Part shown: piece after piece, positions 48,864 through 57,733 of the stretch
How positions within the stretch are numbered: position 1 is the stretch's first letter
Layout of the letters: every line of letters starts with the position of its first letter
Source: Streptomyces barkulensis
GTDB lineage: Bacteria > Actinomycetota > Actinomycetes > Streptomycetales > Streptomycetaceae
DNA length: 64,000 bases
Assembly (NCBI RefSeq): GCF_002843305.1
Contig: NZ_PGSG01000087.1
Coordinates: 62,001-126,000, forward strand
Direction: 5' to 3'
Notes under the pieces: generated by a model
What the model was told of the DNA's origin: nothing
Seen by the model: the letters and a program-made list of their open reading frames with translations, nothing else
The model's database searches: none
Translations under genes and position numbers: made by a program

Positions 48864-49919
48864 TTGGCCGAGCGCGACGACGACAGCTACCGACTCCTGG
48901 CCGGGCTGCCCTTCGCAGCCATGACCGTCGTCGCCCTGGTGGACGTGACGGCCGGCCCGGGCGTGGGGTTCCTGCCGCTGCTGTCGCTCGGCCCCGCCTT
49001 CGCCAGCCTGGTCGGCGGTATGCGCCGCACCGCGCTGATCGGGCTGCTGGCCCTGGCCCTGTGCTTCTGCCTGGCCTTCTACGACGGCCTGCTGTGGACC
49101 ACGCGCGGCTACACGGCACTGCTGTCGGTGGCCGGGGTGTCGGCGGCCGGGCTGGTCGCGGCCGCCATCCGCCAGCGGCACGAGGCCGAGCTGGCGAACG
49201 TGCGGTCCATCGCCGAGGTGGCCCAGCGGGTGCTGCTGCGCCCGGTGCCCCGGGCCGCGGGGCACCTGCGGATCGCGGTGTCCTACACCTCCGCGGTGGC
49301 CGAGGCCCGGATCGGGGGCGACCTGTACGAGGTGGTCAACTCGCCCTCGGGGGTCCGGGTGATCGTGGGCGACGTCCAGGGCAAGGGGCTGGAGGCGGTG
49401 GAGACGGCGGCGGTCGTCCTGGCCGCGTTCCGGGAGGCGGCGTACGACGAGCCGGACCTGGCGGCGGTGAGCGCCCGGCTGGAGCGTTCGGTCAACCGGC
49501 ACATGACGCAGGAGCGGTTCGTCACGGCCGTCCTGGCCGAGACGCACGAGGACCGTTCGGTGACCGTACTCAACCACGGCCACCCCTCGCCGCTGGTCGT
49601 CCGCGCGGACGGGACGGCCCATCTCGCCGAGCCGCCGGAGACCGCGCCGCCCCTGGGCATGGGCTTCGACCTCAAGCCCCCGGAGCCCTACGGGCTGTCG
49701 CTCGCACCCGGCGAGCAGATGCTGCTGTACACCGACGGTGTGACCGAGGCGCGCGATCCGGACGACCGCTTCTACCCGTTGGTCCGGCGGGCCTTCCTGC
49801 TGCGGGAGACGAACCCGGACATAGGTCTGGAGTCGCTGTGCCGGGATCTGGTGACGCATGTCGGCGGGCCGCTGCAGGACGACGCGGCGATGCTGCTCCT
49901 GCGGTACCGCGAGGGGTGA
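48864..49919 (+). CDS. Membrane PP2C/SpoIIE-type serine phosphatase
   Basis: 351 residues. Three or four helices at the N-terminus (LPFAAMTVVALVDVTAGPGVGFLPLLSLGPAFASL, RTALIGLLALALCFCLAFY, YTALLSVAGVSAAGLVAAAI) are followed by a coiled linker and a SpoIIE catalytic domain: RIGGDLYEVV and VIVGDVQGKGLEAVETAA with metal-binding aspartates, TVLNHGHPSPLVV, and LLLYTDGVTEARD. Such phosphatases control anti-anti-sigma factors. No GAF or kinase domain. TTG 48864 with CGGAG 6 nt upstream is the best start; the longer open frame upstream is noise. Confidence 0.92.
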   Translation: MAERDDDSYRLLAGLPFAAMTVVALVDVTAGPGVGFLPLLSLGPAFASLVGGMRRTALIGLLALALCFCLAFYDGLLWTTRGYTALLSVAGVSAAGLVAAAIRQRHEAELANVRSIAEVAQRVLLRPVPRAAGHLRIAVSYTSAVAEARIGGDLYEVVNSPSGVRVIVGDVQGKGLEAVETAAVVLAAFREAAYDEPDLAAVSARLERSVNRHMTQERFVTAVLAETHEDRSVTVLNHGHPSPLVVRADGTAHLAEPPETAPPLGMGFDLKPPEPYGLSLAPGEQMLLYTDGVTEARDPDDRFYPLVRRAFLLRETNPDIGLESLCRDLVTHVGGPLQDDAAMLLLRYREG

Positions 49920-50056
49920 GACGGGCCGGCTCCGGCCGGATCACCGTCCCGGCCATCGGACGGATCACCGGATTCCGGAAGATTCACCCGCTCGGAGGGG
50001 GTACTCGGCGGACGACCGATCACCGCAGTCCGTACCGACCGAGCTGGACCGAGACC

Positions 50057-50389
50057 ATGAACGAATCCCGTCGCCTCACTCTCCGTGAACTGCGCATCCT
50101 GCACGAGACCGAACGGGCGCTGCTGCGTGACGCCCGCCTCGCCGCCCTGTTCCGGGGGTTCGGCGAGACGGAGCGCGAAGCGGCGGAGCCTGCGGCGGGC
50201 GGGCCGGCGACACCGTCCCGCCTGTGGCTGCTCATCGGCGTCTGCCTCTTCCTGGTTCCCGCGCTGATGGTTCTGCATCCGGTGGTCGGCGTGCTGGTGT
50301 TCCTCTCCGCCGTGCTCCTGGGCACGGCCGCCCGGGCCGGCCGCCGCCCGGGCCACCGCCCCGGACGGCGGGGGCCGGGCTCCGGCTGA
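50057..50389 (+). CDS. DUF3040-like two-helix membrane protein
   Basis: 110 residues. LTLRELRILHETERALLRDARLAALFRGFGETE is a helical N-terminus like DUF3040 proteins (E-x-x-L-L-x-x-I/T-E-R-x-L). Two membrane helices follow (LWLLIGVCLFLVPALMVLH and VVGVLVFLSAVLLGTA), then a basic tail. A common streptomycete family without known function. Start at ATG 50057 (weak GACC/GAGA upstream). Ends before a hairpin shared with the convergent GH65 gene. Confidence 0.75.
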   Translation: MNESRRLTLRELRILHETERALLRDARLAALFRGFGETEREAAEPAAGGPATPSRLWLLIGVCLFLVPALMVLHPVVGVLVFLSAVLLGTAARAGRRPGHRPGRRGPGSG

Positions 50390-50390
50390 G

Positions 50391-50412
50391 CGGTGACGGC
50401 CCGCCGTCACCG
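50391..50412. terminator. Bidirectional hairpin terminator
   Basis: CGGTGACGG / CCGTCACCG with a 4-nt loop, immediately after the DUF3040 stop and 9 bp before the end of the convergent GH65 gene. Confidence 0.65.
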
Positions 50413-50420
50413 GCCGGCCG

Positions 50421-52901
50421 TCACCGGTCGGCCAGGTCCAGCCAGGCGGACTCGCCGGGTTCGATGGTGACGGTCCGGTCGGGCAGCACCAGGCGTACGG
50501 GCCCCTCGGCCGATCCGGGCAGGCTGACGCGCATCCCGTCCGAGCGCATCCGCACGCCCACCCCCCAGTGGTGCCGGTAGCGCATGGTGAAGCAGAACTG
50601 GGACAGTTCCGGGAGCGGCACGGGGTCCAGCCGCAGAGCGCCGCCCCGGGTCTCCAGGCCGGTCAGTCCGCGCTGCACGAGGTCCAGCGTCCCGGCCATG
50701 GCGCCCAGGTGGATGCCCTCGGCCGTCGTGCCGCCCTGGATGTCGGCGATGTCGCTGACCAGCGCCTCCTGGACGTAGCGCCAGGCGTCGGGGCGCCGCA
50801 CCCGGGCCAGCACCCACCCGTGGACCAGGGAACTGAGGGTCGAGCCGTGACTGGTGCGGTGCAGGTAGTAGTCGACCGTGCGCCGCCACAGCTCGTCGTC
50901 GAGGGTGTGGCCGAGCCGCTCGAACAGGCTCGCCAGTTCGGCGGGCTGGAACAGGTAGCCGAGCATCAGCGCATCGGCCTGCTTGGACGCCTGATAGCGG
51001 TTGACGGTGTCGCCCTCGGCCTCCAGGATCCGGTCCAGCCGGCGGATGTCCCCGTACTTGCGGCGGTAGCCCTCCCAGTCCAGTTCGGCCAGCTCCCCGT
51101 AGCCGTCGAACTGGCTGATGACGCCCGCGTGGAAGGGCACCCTCAGCCGCCGGGAGATGTCGTCCCAGCGTTCCAGCGTCTCCCCGTCCAGGGCGAATTT
51201 CAGGCACAGCTCCTCGCACAGCGGTTCGGGGACGGTCCGGAGCGTCTCCAGGGCCCGGCCGAGCACCCAGGCGGCGGTGACGTTGGTGTAGGCGTTGTCG
51301 TCCAGGCCGGGCCGCTCCCCGTCCGGGTAGGCCTCGTGGTACTCGTCGGGGCCGACCACGCCGAGGATGCGGTAGCGCCCCAGATCCGCGTCGTACCGCG
51401 CGGCGCTCCCCCAGAACTGGGCGATCCGCAGCAGCGTCTCGGCGCCCCGGGTGTGCATGAAGTCGATGTCGCCGCTGGCCTGCCAGTACTGCCAGATGTT
51501 GTATGCGATCGCCGAGCCCACGTGGTGCTGGAGGCGGGAGTGGTCTGGCAGCCAGCGGCCCGAGCGCGGGTTCAGGTGCAGGGTCTGGGTCTCCTCCCGC
51601 CCGTCGCTGCCGCTCTGCCAGGGGAACATCGCGCCCTCGTAGCCGTTGTCCTGCGCGGCCCGGACGGCCTCGGGCAGCCGCCGGTGCCGGTAGGCCAGCA
51701 GGGAGCGGGAGACCTCGGGGAAGTGGACGTTGAGGTAGGGCAGCACGAACAGTTCGTCCCAGAAGACGTGCCCCCGGTAGGCCTCTCCGTGCAGCCCGCG
51801 CGCCGGGACCCCGACGTCCAGGTCGGTGATGTGGGGGGAGAGCGTCTGCAGGACGTGGAAGAGGTGCACCCGCAGGATGCGGCCCGCCTCGCCCGGTACC
51901 TGGAGTTCGGCGTGCCGCCACAGCTCGTCCCAGGCGGCGCGGTGGGTGTCGAGCAGGTCGGGGAAGCCGGGCGCGTAGTCGATGTCCTCCAGCGCGGCGT
52001 GCAGGGGATCGCTGACCGCGATGTCGTGCGAGGTGTGCAGGGCGACGGTCTTGACGACGGTGACGGGCCGCCCGGGCCGGACCGCGACGGTCAGCCGCCG
52101 TGCGGGCCGCAGTCCGCCCAGGTCGGTGCGCGCCGAGACGGCCTCACCGCTCTCCAGGCGGGTGCGGGCGGCCAGGGCCACTCCGATCCCCGAGTTCGTG
52201 GTGCGGCAGCGCACCCAGACGGTGTCCGGCTCGGTCGACCCGGTGCTGTGGCCGGTCAGATGGCGGCCGTTCAGGGCGCGGTAGCGTTCCACGCCCTCGT
52301 TGGCGACGCCGCCGTCGAGAGCGGACTCGACCTCGAGCGTGCCGGTCCAGTTCTCCGCGGTGAGGACGGTGCGCAGTGCGGCCAGGTGCGGCTGCCCCAT
52401 GTGGACCAGCCGGTGCTGCTCGACGCGCAGCCGCCGGCCGGCGGCGTCCTGGAGGCGCAGGGTCCGGGTCAGGACGCCGTGCCTGAGCTCCAGCCGCTGC
52501 CGGTACTCCAGCAGCCCGTCCCCGTCGGGAGTCCACCAGGGCGGGGCGGATCCGTTCGCGGGACTGTTCGCGGGACTGTTCGCGGGGCCGCCGTCGGAAG
52601 GACCGTCGGGGGTGCCGTCGAGGACGCGGAAGCGCAGGGGCAGCCAGTTGGGCAGGTTGACCATGTCCTCGTTCTCGACGTCCCTGGGCTCGCTCTCCCC
52701 CACGGTGGACACCAGCCGGTTGTAGCAGCCCGCCACGTATGTGCCGGGGTAGTGGGGTCCTCCGGCGTCCGTCTCGGGAGCCGCGCCCCGGGTCGCGAAG
52801 TAGCCGTTGCCCAGGGTGCACAGGGCCTCGCGCAGCCGCTCCTCCCCCGGCTCGTAGCCCTCGTAGGCCCATTCCCACCGCTCCACGGTCCCCTCCGCCA
52901 C
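50421..52901 (-). CDS. Glycoside hydrolase family 65 (disaccharide phosphorylase-like)
   Basis: 826 residues. N-terminal beta-sandwich (EALCTLGNGYFATRGAAPET, with AGCYNRL), then the (alpha/alpha)6 barrel: FWDELFVLPYLNVHFPEVSRSLLAYRHRRL, GAMFPWQSGSDGREETQ, AYNIWQYWQASGDIDFM and VVGPDEYHEAYPDG, whose Glu after GPD is the general acid of GH65. Its partner is an HAD beta-phosphoglucomutase, so the enzyme probably phosphorolyses trehalose, maltose or kojibiose to beta-glucose 1-phosphate. GTG 52901 starts 3 bp after the HAD stop. A 12-bp in-frame repeat gives SPANSPANSPANG (52550-52585). Confidence 0.93.
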   Translation of the reverse strand: MAEGTVERWEWAYEGYEPGEERLREALCTLGNGYFATRGAAPETDAGGPHYPGTYVAGCYNRLVSTVGESEPRDVENEDMVNLPNWLPLRFRVLDGTPDGPSDGGPANSPANSPANGSAPPWWTPDGDGLLEYRQRLELRHGVLTRTLRLQDAAGRRLRVEQHRLVHMGQPHLAALRTVLTAENWTGTLEVESALDGGVANEGVERYRALNGRHLTGHSTGSTEPDTVWVRCRTTNSGIGVALAARTRLESGEAVSARTDLGGLRPARRLTVAVRPGRPVTVVKTVALHTSHDIAVSDPLHAALEDIDYAPGFPDLLDTHRAAWDELWRHAELQVPGEAGRILRVHLFHVLQTLSPHITDLDVGVPARGLHGEAYRGHVFWDELFVLPYLNVHFPEVSRSLLAYRHRRLPEAVRAAQDNGYEGAMFPWQSGSDGREETQTLHLNPRSGRWLPDHSRLQHHVGSAIAYNIWQYWQASGDIDFMHTRGAETLLRIAQFWGSAARYDADLGRYRILGVVGPDEYHEAYPDGERPGLDDNAYTNVTAAWVLGRALETLRTVPEPLCEELCLKFALDGETLERWDDISRRLRVPFHAGVISQFDGYGELAELDWEGYRRKYGDIRRLDRILEAEGDTVNRYQASKQADALMLGYLFQPAELASLFERLGHTLDDELWRRTVDYYLHRTSHGSTLSSLVHGWVLARVRRPDAWRYVQEALVSDIADIQGGTTAEGIHLGAMAGTLDLVQRGLTGLETRGGALRLDPVPLPELSQFCFTMRYRHHWGVGVRMRSDGMRVSLPGSAEGPVRLVLPDRTVTIEPGESAWLDLADR

Positions 52902-52903
52902 TG

Positions 52904-53758
52904 TCAGCCCTCCTCGTCGTGCCGGCCGGTACGGGTGCCGGGCGGCAGCAGTTCGGCCAGGTCGGTCACGACCACGTCGGCCCCGTGCTCGCGCAGGTCC
53001 CGCGCGCTGGTGGGGCCGTGCGTCCGGTCCACTCCGACGACCAGCCCGAAGCCGCCCCGGCGGCCCGCCTCGACACCGGCGAGCGCGTCCTCGACGACGG
53101 CCGCCTCCCCGGGAGCCGCTCCCAGCCGCCGGGCGGCCTCCAGGAACACCGCGGGGTCCGGCTTGCCGGGCAGCCCCAGCCGGGCCGCCTCGTGTCCGTC
53201 CACCACGGCGTCGAACACCTCCACTACCCCCGCTCCGGAGAGCAGCTCCCTCGCGTGCCGGGAGGCGGATATCACCGCCATGGGCACCCCTTCGCGGCGC
53301 AGGGCGCGCAGCAGCCGCAGGGTGCCGGGCCAGGCCCGGACGCCGTCCTGCCGCAGGGCGGCGGTGAACAGCCGCTCCTTGCGGGCGGCGACGGCCCGGA
53401 CGGTGCCGTTGCCGGGTGGGTCGTCCGGCTCGCCCGGCGGCAGGTCCAGCCCCCTGGAGGCGAGGAAGGCGGCGGCGCCGTCCAGACGGGATCTGCCGTC
53501 GACGTACCGCCGGTAGTCCTCCCGGACGTCGAACGGGCGGAACCGGTCCCCGGGGCCCTCCTGAGGCTGTCCGCCGCCGCGCTCGCGCCACTCGCGCAGA
53601 CAGTCGTCGAAGGCCTCCTTCCAGGCCGCGGCGTGGACCCGGGCGGAGTCGGTGATCACCCCGTCGGTGTCGAACACCACGGCCCTCAGGCCGTCCAGGC
53701 GGTGCGCCGGCCCGGCGGCCTCCTCCGGGTCCCGGGCTGCGGCTGCGGCAGACGGCAT
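52904..53758 (-). CDS. HAD-type beta-phosphoglucomutase-like phosphatase/mutase
   Basis: 284 residues. AVVFDTDGVITDSARVHAAAWKEAFD is HAD motif I (DxD), PMAVISASRHARELL motif II, LPGKPDPAVFLEAARRLG motif III (Lys) and AVVEDALAGVEAGRRGGFGLVVGVDR motif IV. RPFDVREDYRRYVDGRSRLDGAAAFLASRG is the beta-phosphoglucomutase cap. Converts beta-glucose 1-phosphate from the GH65 product to glucose 6-phosphate. First gene of a two-gene operon with the GH65 gene; ATG 53758. Confidence 0.93.
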   Translation of the reverse strand: MPSAAAAARDPEEAAGPAHRLDGLRAVVFDTDGVITDSARVHAAAWKEAFDDCLREWRERGGGQPQEGPGDRFRPFDVREDYRRYVDGRSRLDGAAAFLASRGLDLPPGEPDDPPGNGTVRAVAARKERLFTAALRQDGVRAWPGTLRLLRALRREGVPMAVISASRHARELLSGAGVVEVFDAVVDGHEAARLGLPGKPDPAVFLEAARRLGAAPGEAAVVEDALAGVEAGRRGGFGLVVGVDRTHGPTSARDLREHGADVVVTDLAELLPPGTRTGRHDEEG

Positions 53759-53796
53759 GGTCGCTCCATCCAGTGGGGTCGTCGGGGCGGTCGGGG

Positions 53797-54636
53797 TCAG
53801 ATGTGCTCCGGTACGAGGGCCACGGGGCAGTCGGCGTGGTGGATGACGGTGTGGTCGACCACCCCCAGCTGGAGGCCGAGGCGGCCCTGCCGGCGGTGGG
53901 CGCCGATCACCAGCAGATCCGCCCGGCGCGACTCCTCCAGCAGCACCGCGCGGGTGGGGCCCTCCACGGCGTGCAGGTGCAGGTCCGTCCCGGAGTACTC
54001 GCGGGCCGCGGCCCGCAGGGCGCCGTCCAGGTGGTCCATCGCCTCCCGGTGGCGGGCGCCGGCCGGACTGCCCTGGAGCAGCGGATGGTTCTCCGCCGTG
54101 TGGGCGGGCCGGCGCCAGGCCCGTACGGCGTGCAGTTCACAGTGCCGGGCGGCGGCCTCGCGGAAGGCGAAGTGGGCGGCGGGCGAACCCTCCACCCTGT
54201 CCCCGACGCCCAGGACGACCCGGCCGTGGCCGCCGGCGCGGGCGTTCTCCCCGCCGCGTACGACGACCACCGGGCAGTCGGCCCGGCCGGCCGCCTCCAG
54301 CCCCACCGAGCCCAGCAGCAGGCCCGCGATCCCGCCCCGGCCCCGTGAGCCGACGACGAGGGCGAACGCGTTGCGGCCGGCGTGGACCAGCGCGGCTCCG
54401 GGCTCCTCGTCGAGGACGACGGTGGTAACCCGCAGGCCGGGGGCGCGCAGGCGGACGCGTTCGGTCGCGGCGGACATCAGCTCCTCCGGCTCCGGGTCGT
54501 CCTCCCCGCGCTCCTCGACGCCGTGGACCAGACACAGCGGTACCGAGTGCCGGACCGCCGCGTCCGCGGCCCAGTCCACCGCGAGCAGGCTGGGTCCGGA
54601 TCCGTCGACGCCCACCAGCAGGGGAAGCTCCACCAC
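53797..54636 (-). CDS. Universal stress protein, two UspA domains
   Basis: 279 residues: domain 1 opens LPLLVGVDGSGPSLLAVDWAADAA and closes LVVGSRGRGGIAGLLLGSVGLEAAGRADCPVVVVR; domain 2 opens GRVVLGVGDRVEGSPAAHFAFREAA and closes LLVIGAHRRQGRLGLQLGVVDHTVIHHADCPVALVP. The G-x2-G-x9-G(S/T) ATP loop is clear in domain 1 and altered in domain 2 (GAHRRQGRLG...VD). Start is GTG 54636 or 54633, 5 or 8 nt after AAGGAGG. Cytoplasmic. Upstream lies a perfect 30-bp inverted repeat, a candidate control site. Confidence 0.9.
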   Translation of the reverse strand: MVELPLLVGVDGSGPSLLAVDWAADAAVRHSVPLCLVHGVEERGEDDPEPEELMSAATERVRLRAPGLRVTTVVLDEEPGAALVHAGRNAFALVVGSRGRGGIAGLLLGSVGLEAAGRADCPVVVVRGGENARAGGHGRVVLGVGDRVEGSPAAHFAFREAAARHCELHAVRAWRRPAHTAENHPLLQGSPAGARHREAMDHLDGALRAAAREYSGTDLHLHAVEGPTRAVLLEESRRADLLVIGAHRRQGRLGLQLGVVDHTVIHHADCPVALVPEHI

Positions 54637-54703
54637 CGCCACCTCCTTGTCCCTGCCTCCTGCGGTTTCCCGGTCCCCGTGCCGCCCATTCCGATTCCGG
54701 CCG

Positions 54704-54772
54704 GCGGGTGACCGTTCCCGGGAACCGGCGGGTCGCAGGTTCACCCGCCGGTTCCCGGGAACGGTCACCCGC
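54704..54772. repeat. Perfect 30-bp inverted repeat with nested palindromes
   Basis: Arms 54704-54733 and 54743-54772 are exact reverse complements with spacer CGCAGGTTC. Each arm itself contains the palindrome GTTCCCGGGAAC. It lies 68 bp upstream of the universal stress protein start and 135 bp upstream of lnt, in their divergent spacer. Confidence 0.95.
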
Positions 54773-54907
54773 ATACGGACCGGTGAAACCCGCGGCGGTC
54801 GGTTCCCGGCCACCCGTCCCGCGGCGCGGCCCCGCCCGGCCCCCTGTGCGGCCGTCCGGCACGGTGGGGTCCGCGCACCGGTCCGGCCGAGGCGAGGGAG
54901 GCACGAC

Positions 54908-56455
54908 ATGCGGGTGTCCGCGGGGTCCGGATGGCGGCGCGGGGCGCTCGCGCCGGCGGCGGGCGCGCTGCCCGCCCTGTCCTTTCCCGCGCCGTCGCTG
55001 TGGTGGTGGGCCTACGCCGCGCTGGTCCCGTGGCTGCTGCTGCTGCGTACGGCGGACAGCGGGCGGCGCGCCGCCGTGGAGGGCTGGCTGGGCGGCACCG
55101 GTTTCCTGCTGGCCACCCACCACTGGCTGGCGCCGAGCCTGCACGCCTTCGTCGTGGTGGTGGCGGCCCTGATGGGGCTGCTGTGGGCCCCGTGGGGGTG
55201 GCTGGCGCGGCGGCTCCTGGCGGGTGCGCCGGCTCCGGGACGGGCGGTGGCGGCGGTGGTGCTGGTGCCCTCGGCGTGGCTGATGATCGAGCTGGTGCGC
55301 TCCTGGGAGTACCTGGGCGGGCCGTGGGCGCTGCTGGGGGCGGGCCAGTGGCAGGTGCCGCCCGCGCTGCGGCTGGCCTCGCTGGGCGGGGTGTGGCTGG
55401 TCACCGTGTGGGTGGTGGCGGCGAACACCGCGCTGGCGGTGCTGGTCGCGGTGCCCGGCGCGCGGCGGGCCGCCGCGGCCGCGGTGGCGGTGTGCGTACT
55501 GGTCCCGGCCGCGGCCTGGGCGTGGGCGCCGCTGCCGCGGCCGTCGGGCACGGTCCGTGTCGCGGTGGTGCAGCCGGGCGTGGTCGACGGGGCCGAGGCG
55601 CGTTTCGACACCGGCGAGCGGCTGACCCGCGGCCTGGCGGGCCGAGACGTGGACCTGGTGGTGTGGGGCGAGAGCAGCGTCGGTTACGACCTGGAGAAGC
55701 GCCCGGATCTGAGCGATCGGCTGGCGGCGCTGTCCGCGCACGTCGGGGCGCCGCTGCTGGTGAACGTGGACGCCCGGCGCCCGGACGGGCCGGGGATCTT
55801 CAAGAGCTCGGTGGCGGTGAGCCCGCGGGGGCCCACCGGGGAGCGCTACGACAAGATGCGGCTGGTGCCGTTCGGCGAGTACGTGCCGGCCCGTTCCCTG
55901 CTGGGCTGGGCGACGGCGGTGGGCGAGGCGGCCGAGGAGGACCGCCGTCGCGGGGACTCGCCGATGGTGATGGACACCCTCGGGGTGCGCACCGGTCCGC
56001 TGGTGTGCTTCGAGTCGGCCTTCCCCGACATGGGCCGGGCACTGGCGCGCGACGGCGCCGAGCTGCTCGTCGCCCAGTCGGCGACCTCCACCTTCCAGGA
56101 CAGCTGGGCGCCGTCCCAGCACGCCTCCCTGGCGGCGCTGCGGGCCGCGGAGAGCGGGCGGCCGATGGTGCACGCCACGCTGACGGGGGTGAGCGCGGTG
56201 TACGGCCCGCGCGGCGAGCCGGTGGGCGGGCGGCTGGGCACCGAACGCAGCGGGGCCGCCGTTCACGAGGTACCGCTCGCCTCGGGCACCACCGTCTACG
56301 TCCGGTCCGGCGACTGGGCCGTCGCCGCCGCGCTGGGCTCGCTGCTGTCGGCGGCGGCCGTGGCGGCGGTGCGCCGGTTCCGGCGCGGGCGGTACGGCAG
56401 GCGGCGGCCCGGGAGGCGGAAGAGGGCTATCCGGCCTGCTCCAGCGCGGCGGTGA
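54908..56455 (+). CDS. lnt: Apolipoprotein N-acyltransferase
   Basis: 515 residues. Six to seven N-terminal membrane helices (LPALSFPAPSLWWWAYAALVPWLLLL first) and a C-terminal nitrilase-fold domain with the Glu-Lys-Cys triad: VVWGESSVGYDLE, RYDKMRLVPFGEYVPAR and TGPLVCFESAFPDMGR. SWEYLGGPWALLGAGQ is the conserved membrane loop. N-acylates lipoproteins at the outer membrane face; several lipoproteins (capA, 57734, 61339) are in this window. ATG 54908, GGCGAGGGAGGC upstream. The last 10 codons overlap the convergent oxidoreductase gene (29 bp). Confidence 0.95.
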   Translation: MRVSAGSGWRRGALAPAAGALPALSFPAPSLWWWAYAALVPWLLLLRTADSGRRAAVEGWLGGTGFLLATHHWLAPSLHAFVVVVAALMGLLWAPWGWLARRLLAGAPAPGRAVAAVVLVPSAWLMIELVRSWEYLGGPWALLGAGQWQVPPALRLASLGGVWLVTVWVVAANTALAVLVAVPGARRAAAAAVAVCVLVPAAAWAWAPLPRPSGTVRVAVVQPGVVDGAEARFDTGERLTRGLAGRDVDLVVWGESSVGYDLEKRPDLSDRLAALSAHVGAPLLVNVDARRPDGPGIFKSSVAVSPRGPTGERYDKMRLVPFGEYVPARSLLGWATAVGEAAEEDRRRGDSPMVMDTLGVRTGPLVCFESAFPDMGRALARDGAELLVAQSATSTFQDSWAPSQHASLAALRAAESGRPMVHATLTGVSAVYGPRGEPVGGRLGTERSGAAVHEVPLASGTTVYVRSGDWAVAAALGSLLSAAAVAAVRRFRRGRYGRRRPGRRKRAIRPAPARR

Positions 56456-57332
56456 CGACCCGTTCGCACAGCTCGTGGGTGCGCAGGGCGTCCTCGGCGT
56501 CCAGGTGCCGCCCGGCGCGCACGGCGTCGAGGAAGGCCGAGACCGTCTGCTCGATGCCACGCTGGCGGGCCACCGGCACCCAGTCCCCGCGGCGGCGGAT
56601 GCTGGGCTGGCCCTTGTGGTCGACGATCTCGGCGAGGTTGAACACCTGGCGCCTGGCGTCCCGCCCGGATACCTCCAGGATCTCCTCGGCGCTGCCGCTC
56701 ATGCGGTTCATGACGCCGATCGCGGTGAAGCCGTCGCCGGACATCTGGAGCACCACGTGGTGCAGGAGCCCGTCCCTGACCCGGGCGCGGACGTCGATGT
56801 GCCCGGCCGGCCCGGGCAGCAGGAAGCGGAGGGTGTCCACGACGTGGATGAAGTCGTCGTAGACCACCTCGCGCGGGTCGGCCGCCAGTCCGACGCGGTT
56901 CTTCTGCATCAGGATCAGGTCGCGCGGGTGGTCCAGGCACTGGACGTAGCCGGGTGCGTGGCGGCGGTTGAAGCCGACGGCGAGCGGGACGCGCCGCCGG
57001 CCGGCCAGGCGCACCAGGCTCTCGGACTCGGCCAGGGTGTGGGCGAGCGGCTTGTCGACGTAGGTGGGCACTCCGGCTTCCAGCAGCCGGGCGGCGATCG
57101 CGGGGTGTTCGGCCGTCGGGGCGTGGACGAAGGCCGCGTCGGGGCCGGCCGCGATCAGCCCGTCGAGGTCCGTGTGCCGCTGCGGGCCGGGGATCCGGTG
57201 GGCCTCGGCCGTCCGCTCCAGGGTGGCGCGGGTGCGGGTGTGCAGATGGAGCTCCAGGCCCGGCCGGGCGGTGAGCACCGGCAGATACGCCTTCTGCGCG
57301 ATGTCGCCGAGTCCGATCACTGCGATCCTCAC
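56427..57332 (-). CDS. Gfo/Idh/MocA family oxidoreductase
   Basis: 301 residues. MRIAVIGLGDIAQKAYLPVL is the NAD(P)-binding motif, then AFVHAPTAEHPAIAARLLEAGVPTYVDKPLAHT, which contains the conserved EKP-equivalent DKP, and YDDFIHVVDTLRFLLPGP with the catalytic-region His. Acts on a sugar or cyclitol; substrate unknown. GTG 57332 follows AAGGGGGG. Stands alone between lnt (convergent) and a 401-bp spacer. Confidence 0.92.
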   Translation of the reverse strand: MRIAVIGLGDIAQKAYLPVLTARPGLELHLHTRTRATLERTAEAHRIPGPQRHTDLDGLIAAGPDAAFVHAPTAEHPAIAARLLEAGVPTYVDKPLAHTLAESESLVRLAGRRRVPLAVGFNRRHAPGYVQCLDHPRDLILMQKNRVGLAADPREVVYDDFIHVVDTLRFLLPGPAGHIDVRARVRDGLLHHVVLQMSGDGFTAIGVMNRMSGSAEEILEVSGRDARRQVFNLAEIVDHKGQPSIRRRGDWVPVARQRGIEQTVSAFLDAVRAGRHLDAEDALRTHELCERVVTAALEQAG

Positions 57333-57733
57333 GGTACCCCCCTTGGTCTCGCCGTCGTCCGGTGCCGCCCGGAGCGGTCCGCCGCCGCCCGGTGCCGCCC
57401 GGGCCGCTCAGGGCGCGGACGCTCCGCCGCCCCGTGTTCCCCGCGGACCGGCAGCATACGCGGTGCCCGGCGGCTCCCGGTCGGCGATGCCGTCGAGACC
57501 GTCGAGACCGCGCAGGACCAGATGGTCAGCCGCCCGATCCGCCCGGAGCGGCGTACGACGTCCACGGTGCGCGGCCATGCTGGGCGGCTGGGTCGCCTGC
57601 GGCGGGCCCGGCCGCCCGACACACAGACCGCACAGGCCGCACATGTCACATCGGCCACATGAAGCACCTGAGCCACCTGCGTCACTCCCGCGGGGAGTTC
57701 CCGGCGGCCGTGCGATGCGGCAGAGTGGGACGG
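57333..57733. other. Non-coding spacer
   Basis: 401 bp between divergent genes. I see no supported gene: frames are Arg/Pro-rich or Cys-rich noise. Bases 57628-57665 contain short CACATG-type repeats (GCACATGTCACATCGGCCACATG), which may hold the promoter of the lipoprotein gene. Confidence 0.35.
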
